From Polytrichum commune (Eukaryota; Streptophyta; Polytrichopsida; Polytrichales; Polytrichaceae): a DNA stretch of 64,000 nt. Positions 1-11,504 of this stretch are shown one piece after another. The notes under the pieces are model-generated. The model was not told the origin of the DNA and ran no database searches. It was given only the letters and a program-made list of their open reading frames with translations. Each line of letters starts with the position of its first letter. The first letter of the stretch is position 1. The position numbers were made by a program, and so were the translations under genes. The stretch is from positions 8,060,001 to 8,124,000 of the forward strand of contig OX485804.1 of the NCBI GenBank assembly GCA_950295325.1. The letters are read 5' to 3'.

Positions 1-144
1 GAAGTTGGAAAAGTTCTGGTTCTAAAATGGCGTCTTGGTCACATGGAGACTGCTGGAAGTATTCTGTAACCTTGGAGCATAGAGAAGGCGCTCTGACTGT
101 TGCAGAGGAGCGTTTGGATTTTGAAAGAGGTGCTCTTTCCTTAA

Positions 145-520
145 GGTATGCGGGTGTTATTTGGTTATTTCTCATAATCGGACAATTATATTTGATTGGT
201 GTGTGGTTAGGTGAGGATCAAAAAACAAACACCATAAAGACACATGTTTGAAAGAGGTTGGACTACATCTTTAAATTTTATTAAATACTCCCCCACTCAA
301 TAGTGAACACAATTGGGAGAACCTTTATATTCAGTTAGGGGATCAACAAAAATGCACTCCTGATAACCATAACTAGATTAGAGGAGGTCTGATATCCAAA
401 CTGACTTTTCCTAATGCTTCATTGTAGATTTGCTAATGCAACAGACGTTTCTTTGGGTCAATCTAATTGTAGAAGTTTGAGGGAATGAAAATCGAACTGA
501 ATAACACCCACATAACTTAA
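145..520 (+). repeat. REP-A dispersed repeat, copy 1
   Basis: This segment aligns by eye with 1268-1640 in the same orientation. Shared landmarks, in order, are a 'tatgcgggtgtt' start, 'tttgattggtgtgtggtta', 'gacac(a/g)tgtt.gaaagag', 'aatactcc.c.ctc.atagtgaacaca' and 'gaggtctgat'. The short ORF at 27-251 runs into it and has no recognisable domain. It belongs to a family with at least a dozen copies in this window (see 28190-28785 and 55545-56190 for the most complete). No coding capacity or class diagnosis can be given; it is probably a decayed non-autonomous transposon. Confidence 0.6.
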
Positions 521-625
521 TCCTTTCCATGCCCTTACTACACATTAATGAGTTTCTCTGACAGTGGCATTTGATTCTACAAATGGGTAAGTGTGCGCGT
601 ATTCAACATTGTGTAACAAAATGAA

Positions 626-910
626 GTGAAACTTGTTGCTGAATTTCAGTTACTTGTTTTATCTCCAATTCTCTTCCTCCAACTGTGTTCATGCGCTGAT
701 AGTAACAGCAATTTTCAATTTGAAGTGTTACAAGCAGACAGTATGCATGAAGGGAGTCAAAGTTTTGGGAGACTTTGGAGGAATGTAGATTGCTATGGTA
801 AAAAAAACAATTTCCTCATCAACAACACTGATACTTTGCGCACCTATTTTAGCGTGGTATATGGCAAGGCTTATGTGAAGAACGGATGCCAAAAAGACAT
901 GTTACAGTGA
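626..910 (+). other. Unsupported 94-codon ORF
   Basis: An open frame that begins with a hydrophobic stretch resembling a signal peptide (LLVLSPILFLQLCSC), followed by a polar tail. It lies between two REP-A copies, shows no domain I recognise and has no clear flanking splice or polyadenylation context. The signal-peptide look can arise by chance in T-rich DNA. Recorded only because it is one of the few ORFs here with a plausible protein N-terminus. Confidence 0.12.
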
Positions 911-959
911 GAATGGACAATGTGCTCTCAAACTATAGGCACCATTCTAACTTGAAACT

Positions 960-1190
960 TGAACACCGCTTGGAAGGGCATGTGTGATCGATTAAAGAGG
1001 GAAGAGAATCTTCACTTTGACCTCCTATAACCTTTGCAACTCAACCCCAAATTTGAAACTTGAAATGATGATCTTCATGATATTTAATTGCTAACCGAAT
1101 GACCCGATTCTTAATCCAATCCATTGGTCTCAAAGTCGTTTGTGGTTTTGGAAGTGCCCACAGTACGGCCACATACCTTACTTTGACAAC
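960..1190 (+). repeat. REP-A middle segment
   Basis: Carries the family's middle landmarks: 'ctttgacctcctataacc', 'tttgcaactcaacccc', 'gaaacttgaaatga' and 'ggaagtgcccacagta.ggccacata'. The same order recurs at 3520-3710, 29390-29770, 35310-35465 and, inverted, at 28500-28660. It sits just upstream of the copy at 1268. Confidence 0.5.
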
Positions 1191-1267
1191 AGGCAATTGT
1201 CATGTGGAGTGTGATTTGTTGGTAACTATGGATGGATGTCTACATAGTTGGTGTGTCATCATCTAGA

Positions 1268-1640
1268 AGAAGGTATGCGGGTGTTCTTTTGGTTACTTTT
1301 CTTAATCAGATACCTGTATTTGATTGGTGTGTGGTTACGTGATGATCAAAGAACAAGCACCATAGAGACACGTGTTAGAAAGAGATTGGACTACATCATC
1401 AAGCTTTAATGAATACTCCACTCTCGATAGTGAACACAAAGTGAGAGAACCTTCATGTTCAACTTTGGAATCAACAAAGATGCACTTCCGATCACCGTAA
1501 CCAAATCAGGGGAGGTCTGATGTTGTTGACGCTCCATATTAGATTTGCTCATGCAGCTCAAGTTCCGTTGAGTAAGCATAACCAGTGGAAGTTGGAGAAC
1601 ATGGAAACCGGAATCGAATAACACTCTGCATACCTTATGT
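1268..1640 (+). repeat. REP-A dispersed repeat, copy 2
   Basis: Direct partner of 145-520, about 80% alike by eye over roughly 370 bp with small indels. An inverted, more decayed copy lies at 62935-63270. The pair spaced 1.1 kb apart could look like LTRs, but no primer-binding site, polypurine tract or coding remnant lies between them, and other copies occur singly. Confidence 0.6.
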
Positions 1641-2099
1641 ACATACTCCCTCGATTACAATTATTCGCAGCCTCTGAGAGTGACTGTAGTTTATTGCTCC
1701 CTTGATTCCTCGAAGATTGGAGCCAGAGATTCTTGATACAGGCTTGGTGCAGCTGCATTTATTGTGACTTTGTTTGGTGTCCGCCTCCTGGGCGGCTATT
1801 TAGTGCAAACAATTTTCGTCACTCAAGGTAGCCCAGGCGATGCTGGAATCACCTGGATGCTCATACTTAGGCTTTTCTTTTTTTGAGTTTTAGCTTCAGA
1901 GCATTGACTGCCACTCCGAAAATAGAAGGGCACAGGAAAATTCAGGATGTTAAAAGTTCTGAACGTGTGTGCAGAGTGTGGAAAACAATGCCTTCTCTAA
2001 ACGCTTGAGTACTATACGGGATTCAAGGAGCTTGCTGATTTGGGCAAAGCCCAAGTTGAAGTCATGGTCACTTTTATGACCATCAGGCTTATTAAGGTG

Positions 2100-2260
2100 T
2101 GTGGGGCCTTCTGTGGCCGCTGTTTCTTAATTGAACACCTAAACTTATCTGAGTGGTAGAGGTAGATGCGCCTAATTTGGTTACTTATCTTAATTGAACA
2201 CCACCTATATTTGAGTGGTCCGTGGTTTGGTGTGGCTCCAAGACCGAATATTGTTCTCCC
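2100..2260 (+). repeat. REP-A head fragments
   Basis: Two short overlapping pieces of the family's head in tandem: 'cttaattgaacacctaaacttatctgagtgg' followed by a second 'cttaattgaacaccacctatatttgagtgg' continuing into 'tccgtggtttggtgtggctccaagac'. The same head is seen inverted at 59480-59560 and 6890-6965. Confidence 0.4.
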
Positions 2261-2734
2261 TCTCTATTGAGGTAAATTTGGTCGCGCAAGAAAATGTAGT
2301 ACTATCCAAATGTCATATTGTATTCTCAATAACATGACATTTTGGCTTTAATGTTGTACTATCGAGGTTTTCCAAGGAAATGGCTTATTTTACATAAGAT
2401 GTCAGTTTGTATACATAAAGAAGGCACACGAGTATGAAGGAACAGTTGTATTGAAGAATTATGCTCCCAACATTCTCCAAGGTTACCCAATGGTCGTGCA
2501 ATTTTTTCCAAGGTTCCCTTGCATATTCCAAAGTACTAATCACAAATGAACCTTGAATTACATCTGGGTACCTTCACTTGTGCAAAATAGTTACCTCTGT
2601 TGTATGACCTATCGGACCTAAAAAATGTCTTGTATTACGAGCGTTGTAGGCGTAGTATGGAGGTAACTTTAGCATCAGAAAATTTGGTTGATTGAAAATG
2701 CGTTGTATAGTCAAGGTGTCATATAATTGAGTGT

Positions 2735-3010
2735 CCTAATAAGGAGGTTAGAACATACCAAAAAGAGATTGGATTGCTTGCTCGAAGTATGATAACCATT
2801 CTAGGTTTCAATAGCCAACACAATTGCGGAGGGGGGGGGGGTTATGACCATTTAATGTGCATGGGTAGCTTCACTTTGATAATAATAAGATATTCATATG
2901 ACCTCTGAAGAATTATGGGGAAAGTGGCTACCGCTTCGATTTGGATTTGCTCACCATTTTGTATGAATCATGTGTTTCATGGCCTCGGAGAAAGTGGACC
3001 ACTCTTTTTT
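2735..3010 (+). repeat. REP-A copy with G11 run
   Basis: Matches 6080-6345 in the same orientation: 'taccaaaaagagattgga', 'agtatgataaccattct', a 'tatgacc.tttaatg' block, 'cattcatatgac/aactc', then 'gatttg.atttgctca/acca' and 'catgtttcat'. A run of 11 G at 2831-2841 interrupts it where the 37 kb copy has a (C)n-rich tract, so homopolymer growth seems to recur at this position of the repeat. Confidence 0.5.
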
Positions 3011-3119
3011 TTTAAAAGTATCAAACTAAGACCCACCTACCTTATAATGGCAAGCTTGTAGTTAAGAACGGTCACCAAAAAGACATGCTTTACAAACAGC
3101 GATATTGAATAATGTGCTC

Positions 3120-3710
3120 CAAATATTAGGTTCACTTGTTAACCCGATTGTGAGGCCCCGGGCTAAATCACATATGTGTTCAACCAGACTTGGCCCCTCC
3201 CTCCAGTGCCCGGTCTTCCTACACGCACGTGCGTGGGAACTTTTCCCCGTTGGGAACCAATGTGACAATACCTAGACAAAATTACAAATATTCAAGTTGA
3301 CATCACTTTCATTATTCCCAAGTTAACTAACGAAGTTAATCACATGCCAAAGGAACTTAATGGCTTAAGTGATCGGGTATTGTCACATTTGGTTCCCAAT
3401 GGGGAAGAGATCCCACGCAGGCGTGAGTAGGAACACTGGATAGTGAAGGAGGCGTGGGGGAGGCGGGGCCCAACCGAACACAGATGTGATCTAACTTGGG
3501 ACGATTGTGAGGACATGTATGATCAATTAAAGAGAAACAGAATACCCACTTTGACCTTGTATAACTTCTGCATGTGGACTCCGATTTTGAACTCGAAATG
3601 ATAATGCACGTCATGTGCAATTACAAACTGGATGAGTTGATCCCCCGATTCAACTTAAAAAGCCAAAATCGTATGTGGAGTTAGAAATGCTCACAATAAG
3701 GTCACATAAG
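3120..3710. repeat. Foldback within REP-A
   Basis: The left arm (about 3120-3285) and right arm (about 3360-3515) are inverted relative to each other. Matched blocks include 'gattgtgagg', 'cacatatgtgttc' against 'gaacacagatgtg', 'ccccgttgggaaccaatgtgacaatacc' against its complement, and 'cccacgcaggcgtg' against 'cacgcacgtgcgtggg'. The right arm then runs into the REP-A middle segment (3520-3710). A transcript could fold into a stem of about 150 bp. Confidence 0.5.
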
Positions 3711-3714
3711 TAAC

Positions 3715-4200
3715 TTATGTTCGTTAGTTTTTTTTTTATCTAGGCTTGTTATCCTCATCTTCTCTGATGAGTTCCTGACAAAGTGATATCATCACAATGC
3801 TCCATGCAGCATGACACGCGGATGTGAAGAAATTTTTGTATCGTTGAAATGTAGTAAATGGTGGAAAGGATGTTGACTTTGAGGGATGCTCCGCTCTATC
3901 ATTTGCACTGCACCAACAACCAAAGGCAAAAAATTCGCATGCGTTGATGCCTCAAAAACGGGCACTATGATCATGGGCAGTTCCGACTCCGACATAGATA
4001 ATTTCGACCATCGGATCGAATCATGAATTCCGATTGCTTTATCAAGTTTCAGTGTTGGAGGTGAGATGCAAAAGTTATAGGAGGTCAAAGTGAAGATTCT
4101 ATTTCTCTTCAACTCTTAATTGTATTTGGGGTTGTATATGATCCTAGGCTGCATGGCCGAGGCTAGACGCCCCCAGCTCTTTAAGTTGGGCCCCCACCAC
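3715..4200. other. REP-A-like debris, no gene
   Basis: The stretch about 3990-4110 reads as a degraded inverted REP-A middle segment ('ccgattgctttatcaagtttcagtgttggaggtgagatgcaaaagttataggaggtcaaagtgaag' in shorter matching blocks). The minus-strand 106-codon ORF at 3792-4112 lies across this and has no domain. Confidence 0.3.
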
Positions 4201-4224
4201 TATCACTAAGGTAAATAAAAGAGG

Positions 4225-4455
4225 TTTAGTAAAAACATGACCTTATAGCTTTGTGGTATATTCATCTCAAGCGGGTATTTCCAGACCAATTTAGGGGTTT
4301 TGATGTTAATTTCGGGTCGAGTTGTCCCCCCCAAATAAAACCTACGTGCTATACTAGAATTGTCTACATTTTCACCTCGGGTAATAGTGATAGGGGCCCA
4401 ACTCAAAGAGGTGGGGTGTCTAGCCCTAGCCCAAGTTGCACAGGTATAAACTTTT
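4225..4455 (+). repeat. Possible tRNA-derived SINE fragment
   Basis: Starts with a box-A-like element (tagctttgtgg at about 4247) followed some 40-70 bases later by box-B-like sequences (ggttttgat, gggtcgag). A GC-richer body continues to about 4455. ORFs exist on both strands, which fits non-coding sequence with a skewed composition better than a gene. No terminal poly(A) or target duplication was found, so this is a weak call. Confidence 0.2.
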
Positions 4456-4459
4456 GATT

Positions 4460-5560
4460 TGCATAACTTGTCCAAAATTGCTCCAATCAGTGCCTATGAC
4501 AACCTAATTTAACTAGCAAAAATTGGCTAGTGACGGTTGAATTTTATATAGCAGTATTGTTTGCCATGAGGAATTTCCAAATGTATTTTTTAAAGTGTCC
4601 ATTCATTTTGTTGAAGTTTTGAACTCATCAAGAACACTTAGGGTTTGGGAATTGCAAGCATTGTAAGAAAAATCAAACCCAAGTGAAATGTTACAAAATC
4701 TTTTGAAATACATTGGTATTGATAGATCTTGTGTAGTTCTTTGCAAACTCCACTAATCTGATAAAGAAGTCATTGTTTATTACACTCCAAAAGAAAGTTG
4801 CAGTTGTTGCATGATTCATACTACCTCATTTGTAAAAATCGTAATCAACCGAAGGAGACACCTAAACAACCGAGAAACAACTCACATTCGTATGGGCCAA
4901 TTTAACGATACATTTCTTGAACTTCTTAAAAAATAAATGAAAAATGAAAAATCATACACTCAAGTCATTGAATTCAATTTTTTTCACCCCAAAATGCCCA
5001 AATGTATTTAGGGGTTAAGTGTTTGCACATGTCATCCCAATTCCATGCAATGTACTATATAATTTAAACTAAATGATCTATGAGAAGCACATAACCCAAT
5101 TCAACCTTATTGTAACATGTGCTCTTTTGGTGCTCATTTGAAATCACAAACCTTGTCATATTCCATTAGAATAATTGTGTTTAACTAAGACAAGTGACCG
5201 CCTAAGACCCACATACTTTATGTGTCATAATTAAGCAAGGCAAAAACACTAAATTCAATCGATGACTTAATTATGACACCTATTCTTGGGTTGGATGTTC
5301 ACAATACCTACCAAAGGAAGGATACCCCATGGAAGAGCATGGTGACAATGTTATTATAATAGTTACCAATGATTTTATTTTTAGCTAATTTAAATCATGA
5401 ATCAAAGACCCCAAATTAGCCAAGTGAGCTTAACAACATAACTACAAGGGAGCAAGTTTTTACCATCACCCCCCTCGATAGGAAACCAACCGTACTTCTT
5501 GTCGCAAAGCTACATACTTCTTCTAAGCTTTCAAAAAGTGACTACAATTTTGGTGGACTC
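4460..5560. other. No gene recognised
   Basis: AT-rich sequence without a long ORF, terminal inverted repeat or tandem repeat that I can support. Confidence 0.4.
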
Positions 5561-5564
5561 TAAA

Positions 5565-5989
5565 GGGCCACTACAAGTTCATTTCACACTAATCTCAAGG
5601 ACCAACAGAGCAAGTGAATGCGCGATGGATGTAAAGTCCACATGCATTCCTATATGGCATCAAATGGATCACGTTTCATGGTCACTTGGACTATTTTCAA
5701 AAACCACCTCTTGGAGGCAGGCCTAACACAAAACTAGGAGAATACGGCACTCCAGAATCTCACAATTGTTAATCAATTGTATTCTATCATGTGTGGGGAC
5801 CCCACATGAATAGAAATTCGTTGATATAGCCTTTGGTTGAGGGGCCGGTCACTTATGACTTCACACTACACCCGAGGTTTGTAACCACACTACATGATTT
5901 TGGGAGTGTCTTGGAACGCCCTTTGGACACTTCTTTTGGGCTCTCACAATTTTGAGGTCACTGCTCTTGGCTCCTATGTGAAGTGGCCC
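5565..5989. mobile_element. B-family MITE, internally deleted
   Basis: The interior matches the B-family MITEs at 28784, 30045 and 39656 ('gatggatgtaaagtc', 'catggtcacttgga', 'ccacctcttggagg.aggcctaacac', 'gctcttggct'). It ends in 'tgaagtggccc' followed by TAA. The left end begins GGGCCACT but the usual first 100 bp are collapsed to a few bases, an internal deletion near the 5' terminus. A TAA lies one base away from the left end, consistent with the family's 3-bp TWA target preference. Confidence 0.65.
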
Positions 5990-6054
5990 TAATCTACAAC
6001 CCCTACAAGTCATTCAAAAGGGGTTGGGGTGTCAAGTCTGAAAAGAGATTTTAG

Positions 6055-6945
6055 TGGTATGTGGTTAGGTGTGGCTTTAAGAACAGATACCAAAAAGACA
6101 TGTGTTTGAAAGAGATTTCATCTTGTGTTCAAAATATGATAACCATTTTTTACTCAACAATCAACATAAATAGAGAGACATGTACAATCACTTAATGAGC
6201 ACGAGAAGTTACACTTTAATAATGATTGAAACATTCATATGAACTCCAAAACTTATGAGGAAAGCGACTACAACCTCGATTTGAATTTGCTAAACCATAT
6301 TGTACTAATCGCATGTTTCATATCCGAGGAGAAGTGGGTTAGTCCAAAAAAAGTGACCATTGTAAGAGTCAATCCACCTTACATGAATCTACGGTAATCA
6401 CATTCAAGACTACGAAAGGCCCACCTACCAAACCATAGTGTCACGTATAGAATATAGTTGTTCGAGGCAAAGTACGAGGGTAATTGTCCTCTTTGTTGGG
6501 CATGTTTGCAAGGAGCTTGATTGGTGCACACAATTGGCACCATCAACATAGTATTCTCCATGCTATTGTGTGAAATTTTAATGGTGACCTAGGAACCAAT
6601 GGAACGTAGACAACCCTTAAAATGGGCATTGTCTCCACCTATCCCACTTCTCCTAGGATATGAAAAAACACGTGATTAGTACAATGCGGTAAGCAAATCC
6701 GAATCGAGGTTGTAGATGTTTTCCTCATAATTTTGGGAGCTCATATGAACATCGTATTCATTATCAAAGTGAAGATTCTTGTGCTCGTTCAATTGATATA
6801 CAGACCCTTGATTATGTAGAGTATCATATTTTGAATACGTAGTCCAATCTTCTTTTTTATACAAATGTAGTTTTGATATCCATTCTTGAAACCACAAATA
6901 ACCATATACCACTCAAATATGATTGTTTGTTTAAGATAAGTGACC
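6055..6945. repeat. Foldback of two REP-A copies
   Basis: Left arm 6055-6345 (forward) and right arm 6640-6945 (reverse) are REP-A copies facing each other across about 295 bp of unrelated DNA (6346-6640). Paired landmarks include 'gattttagtggtatgtggtta' against 'accatataccactcaaat', 'tgataatgattgaaacattcatatga' against its complement, and 'gattagtacaatgcgg' against 'taccatattgtactaatc'. The minus ORFs 6379-6561 and 6676-6912 fall in spacer and right arm and are not genes. Confidence 0.6.
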
Positions 6946-6969
6946 GAATTAGGTACGTCTACTTTAGGT

Positions 6970-7520
6970 CACACAAACATGCCAATCCACACTTTTGAAT
7001 GACTTTGAAATTATTGTGAGTCACACTATGACATATATAATAGAAACATATAAATTAAAATGTAGTCATAAAGGCGTTACCAACAACAAGTCTATAAATT
7101 TATGTTGCCAACCGTCCCTAATTACTATACCGTTTCTTTTTATTTAGTGTGGATAACTAGTTTGAGTTATAATGTGCTATATAGCCCACTGCGTAACTTT
7201 GCGGGAGCCACCTCAACTACGTTTACGAAACGACAAAAATATGGGTTACACTATTGTGTCTAATAAGTGTGGGTTAGCATTTGGATTTATGTGTTGCTAT
7301 GACTTTTTACTAACGTTATCATTTTTACCAGCTAAGTTATATCATATTCTTCGGTGTGCACACTAACCATTTATGTTATTTGGGTAAAGAATGATGCTCT
7401 TGGTAAAATGTCATAATGATGCATAACTCCAAATGCTAACCCACACTAATTAGGCTAAATAGTACATTTGCTATAAGTTTTGATTGAGGGTGGAAGATTT
7501 TGCAAGCAATTTGCATTTAG
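6970..7520. other. No gene recognised
   Basis: AT-rich DNA. The 64-codon ORF at 7172-7366 has no domain I recognise. The phrases 'gcatttggatttatgtgttg' and 'gcataactccaaatgctaaccc' within 7270-7445 form a loose inverted repeat. Confidence 0.35.
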
Positions 7521-7525
7521 GATCG

Positions 7526-7570
7526 GGGGAGTGTGAACCAACCTATACATTGGTACCTTGGTGGATGACT
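7526..7570 (+). repeat. Recurring 45-bp motif, copy 1
   Basis: The motif reads 'gggagtgtgaaccaacc' then 'tatacattggtaccttgg' then 'tggatgac'. An inverted copy lies at 9657-9704 and a hairpin made of two facing copies at 60727-60813. The outer pair could be termini of a 2.2-kb element enclosing the LTR-like segment at 8270-9010, but no target duplication was found. Confidence 0.45.
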
Positions 7571-8311
7571 ACAATGGATGGGGCCGTTCATTTCTCATCC
7601 ACTTGCCAACCCAAGTGGACTTAACCATGGTTAAGAGGTGGAGTCCCTGTAGGGCTTTAGCCTCCTTTGGCATGTGCTATAAGAACTATTTCCGAGCATC
7701 ACTTTTTGGCTCCATTTCCCATGATGCCGCCTCTTAATATTATAAGTAGGAAGGAATGTCACATGGCGATTACCATTACTATACTTTTTTTTTATAGGAA
7801 TGAAACGGGTTAGGATTTAGAGTTCGAAAATACATATTTGATCCAAATTTAGAAGTACACATAAGAATGAGAAGATCCTTATTTGCAACTGCAAATGGGA
7901 TGGGGACTTGTAGCATCATTCAAGTTTTGCACAAGGTATGTTGCACGAACTACAACTTTAAAATTATGTGCATTCCTCCATTTGTATTAACATGTAGTTT
8001 GAGCTATATATTAGTTCCATTACAAATACACTCTTTTAGAACGAGATAGAATATTCCTTGAAAGACTATACTATTGGTTGTGATGTATCTTGAAAGTCTC
8101 TCAGTGATGGGTATTCCATAAACTCTTTGTGATGGAATTCAAAAACTCTATTGCGATGGGCATTGCATTTTGATTTCTTTTCTATTGGAATGTCTTTCCT
8201 CTTGGGAATTTATTTTCTTTATATCCAGACAATTGTGATATACTTGCATTAAATTATTTAGTGTTTGATTATACCCCAAAAATTTTAAAAATTAACCATA
8301 TTTTGTTCTAC

Positions 8312-8700
8312 TTAGCATCTGAGCATATGGCGTTCAGAGTCAAACAACTCCAAAGAAATAATTGTGTCAAATAACCCAAGAGAGAATTGTGCACAATGGC
8401 TAGACAAGTTAGACAACTCCAAGAGGGAGTTAGACACTTCCCCCGGGAAGATCTCTGTGTTAAAGTTACATAACTCCAACTTGAAGATATGAATCACAGT
8501 TAGACAACTCCCAACGGATGGATGTTGTTCATTGGAGCTAGACAACTCTCAATGAATAAATAAAGTTGTAATTAAACAATTCCAACTAGAAGAATGGATG
8601 AATGATCTAGTTGGAATTAGACAGTTCCAATTAGAAGATTAGATGATTGGATCAAGTTGGAATTAGACAATTCTAACTAGAGGATTGTGATTGAGCCAGA
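8312..8700 (+). repeat. Degenerate tandem repeat
   Basis: About eight imperfect repeats of a core 'agttagacaactccaa', with spacing of roughly 40-50 bp. The later units read 'gttggaattagaca.ttc.aactagaa'. It lies directly upstream of a TATA-like box at 8737-8746. Such arrays are common in U3 regions of plant LTRs, where they act as enhancer repeats. That role is inferred, not shown. Confidence 0.55.
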
Positions 8701-8735
8701 GGATAAGAAAATATCATGTAATGAAATGATCTTTG

Positions 8736-8749
8736 TATATAAATAAGGA
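8736..8749 (+). promoter_or_regulatory. TATA-box-like element
   Basis: The sequence 'gtatataaataagg' fits the plant TATA consensus. It is positioned right after the tandem repeats at 8312-8700, and no ORF follows within 300 bp. Confidence 0.35.
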
Positions 8750-9009
8750 GGCTTCGATCTAAATTTAGTAATACTTGAGACTTGTAAAATTATCTCTTAA
8801 ATATTATGAATAAAGATGGATAAGACTAGGAGTGCCTTTGGGTATAAGAGGGAACTCATGGGAGGAAAAATGAGTATCTTTTGTCTCTCCTATGGTTGGG
8901 TGGTTCGAGCTCATAGCAATCACAATATTGTGATTAAAACTTTTGTAATGTAAAAAATTTGAAAGTTCTCAATATTGATGTCTCATGTGCACTCATGATT
9001 GTATTATTT

Positions 9010-9650
9010 TTATGTAAAAGATGAATATGACAACGATAATACACCAATCGCTCATAAATACATTTTTTGTTGCAAATTTGTTATGTGATAGGTATTATTG
9101 AATGCACTTCTTCTATTGTATTCATGTGACTATATGCCAAGGAAGTGATCTTCCATCATTGCTTAACAACCCAAGCCGGACCAATGCACTACAACCCACC
9201 ATACCATTAATTTCAAACAATTTAATGTCATTTTAAACCCTAAATTAAAGCTTAAAGGTACACTTACATGAACTAAATAGAAAGTAGTTAATGAATACAA
9301 CATGAGGTAGACCACAAACTCACAATGAGCACAACAACATGAATCCAAGGCACACAAAAACAAAAGTCATTTGGATGAGATTCAAGATATGGTGGCAATG
9401 CACAAATATGGAACAAACTATATTAATTCGCTTGGGTCCATTTTCTAGCTAATTTCCACACTTCTACACATCTCCAATCGTGATATTGCATGTAAACTGT
9501 GCACCACAATAAGAACAATCATTATTGAACCCTAAACCTAAAACAAAAATTTAACATTTCAAATAATGACAAATGGCAATTATTCTCACCAAGGCCAAGG
9601 CGGTGAGAGGGGCAGTGAGGAGGAAAAGACAATACAAATGCGGAGGCAGG
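9010..9650. other. No gene recognised
   Basis: AT-rich sequence. The minus ORF at 9163-9363 is hydrophobic by composition only. Confidence 0.35.
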
Positions 9651-9656
9651 GTTGTA

Positions 9657-9704
9657 GTCATCTACCAATGTACCAGTGTATGGGTTTGTTCACACTCCCC
9701 CTTC
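9657..9704 (-). repeat. Recurring 45-bp motif, copy 2 (inverted)
   Basis: The reverse complement reads 'gggagtgtgaacaaaccc', 'atacactggtacattgg', 'tagatgac', matching 7526-7570. A short GC-richer ORF at 9573-9809 covers it and is most likely incidental. Confidence 0.45.
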
Positions 9705-9899
9705 ACTTGGCCTAATGTTTTTTCAACCACGGAACAAAAATTTCAACTTGTAAACTCTTGCCACAAACCTTTGGAAGTAATTTCTCCTTTGGAAGAATTT
9801 GTCTCCTGATAAACATTGTTCATTCATCATCTTTCACGTTACGGAGTAATTAGACAAGTGTCAAAGACTTATGGCCCATCTTCTTAGAAGCAATTTAAG

Positions 9900-11460
9900 C
9901 ATATAGACCAAGGCAATAAGTGCCCAAGAGGTGAAGTTTTGCAAGATGCAAAACGATTAGCGCGGGGCTATGTAAACCACATTTTTTGGCCATAGCCCAA
10001 CTGAATGGAGCAATCCTCAAATTTTGGTGGCTATCATCTAGTGTTTACTAGTTAGAATCTCATCTATAGTAAGATTAAAAAGCTATTGTTGTGATAAGTT
10101 GGTTATTTCATCCAACCACCTTCTCCTTCCTCTTCACTCAATAAGGAGAAGGTCGGCCAATGTAAGGGGAGGCTATTTACATATGTAGAAATCAAGCATA
10201 GTCTCTTAGAAAGCAATAATCACAAAGATCACCGAGACTCATTGATTGAGATTGGGCAGACAGGCATAGGGCCAAGAAGGCAATAGACTATGAAAACCAA
10301 TAGGTTTGGATTCTTGAAGTAATTAAATTATGAAGTTGAGAGTAAACATGATTCTTATGAGTCTTGTGGTATCCAAAGTGGAGGTTTGATTGTTGTTGGT
10401 TGCAGTTCAAAGTGAAGGAGAGAACATGTAGAGTTGAAGAAGTGATATCATTTGAGACCAAGCATGATAGGAATTGTGGTTGAGGAAGTTATCGGGGAAC
10501 CTTTGGCATGGAAGGCATTGCCTTGTTGACGCGGTATTGAGAAGTGTAAGGCTAGGAGAGTCAATGTTGAAGTTGATTATGAAAATCATGGCGATAGTCT
10601 AAGAGGTAAATCAATTGTAAGATTATGAAAGACAAGAATGACAAAGAAACGATGATGGGGTTCTAGGCAATGACCATGTATGGTCATTTACTTAGTTTAT
10701 GAAAGACAATGAAGATTAATCACCACAAGAAGGGCAATGGCTACTGAAAATTGAGTGAGCGAGTTGCTTGTTAGAAGGGTTAAAGAGATAATAGAGTCCA
10801 AGCATGGCAATTGACCCAAAGGAAGAAAAAATGAGATAAAAGATTCTTCAACACTTGGAGTAGTTTCAATAAGTTTATGGGTCATATGCAAGAGCAATGA
10901 ATTATGTTTAACAGACAAGCAATGAGGAAGAAGTAGTAAAGTTAATGGCATGCAAGAAAGGCAATAGTTCCATGCAATGCATAAGAGAAAAGTGTCCATT
11001 TAAGGGTAGAAAATGAGTGAAGTTGAGGGAAGGGCAATGGCCTTAGGAAGATCGAGCAATGTCATGACCAATGAAAGGTCAAGAGGGAGTTAACTCCCAT
11101 AGGAAGATAATGACAAACATCATTAGTGGAAGCGGGGAGACTCAAAGAGGCTTGAGATGGGCGTGAGAATTGAAAGGCCATAGCCAAGTCCTAGGTTGGG
11201 AGATAGTCGAGTGAGAGTGAAAGCCATTGCCTTGGGGTAGGTACAAAGAGAACAATATAGCCTAATAAGCCTATTCCATCTTATCAAAGCATGCAATGAG
11301 TCTACATGCAAAGATGATGAGGCATAAAGTTATTTTGGGGTAGGCTATATGCTTCCAAGGGCATTACCTTGGTAGCAAGAAGACTTTATCACACTAAAGT
11401 AAGTTCATAACACAATGAGATTATTTGATGAATTGAAATTAGGCTAAAACATACAAACCA
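9900..11460 (+). repeat. Purine-rich segment with GCAATGG-like motif
   Basis: About 1.5 kb with marked A+G excess on the plus strand. A core 'ggcaatg' or its complement recurs at irregular 50-100 bp intervals, for example near 10667, 10732, 10803, 10892, 10918, 10955, 11030, 11052, 11222 and 11288. Similar composition resumes at 12640-12900, so the LINE at about 11510-12600 seems to interrupt it. The ORFs on the minus strand (10407-10589, 10697-10999, 11123-11311) are shadows of the skew. Nature unknown. Confidence 0.35.
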
Positions 11461-11504
11461 AGTTTATAGCCTATCTTGTTGACGTGTTGTTATTGTAAAG
11501 AAAA

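Larger units (their letters stand above)
8270..9010 (+). mobile_element. Possible solo LTR
   Basis: A tandem-repeat block is followed by 'gtatataaataagg' (8736-8749), a strong TATA-like element. About 250 bp of T-rich sequence then ends near 'ctcatgtgcactcatgattg'. The order repeats, TATA, transcribed region is what a U3-R-U5 LTR would show. Terminal TG...CA and a 5-bp duplication could not be placed, no internal domain adjoins it, and a gene promoter remnant is an alternative. Confidence 0.3.

Noticed and set aside
145-1640. Direct repeats 1.1 kb apart taken as LTRs
   Set aside because: Other copies occur singly and inverted, and no primer site, polypurine tract or retroelement domain lies between them.
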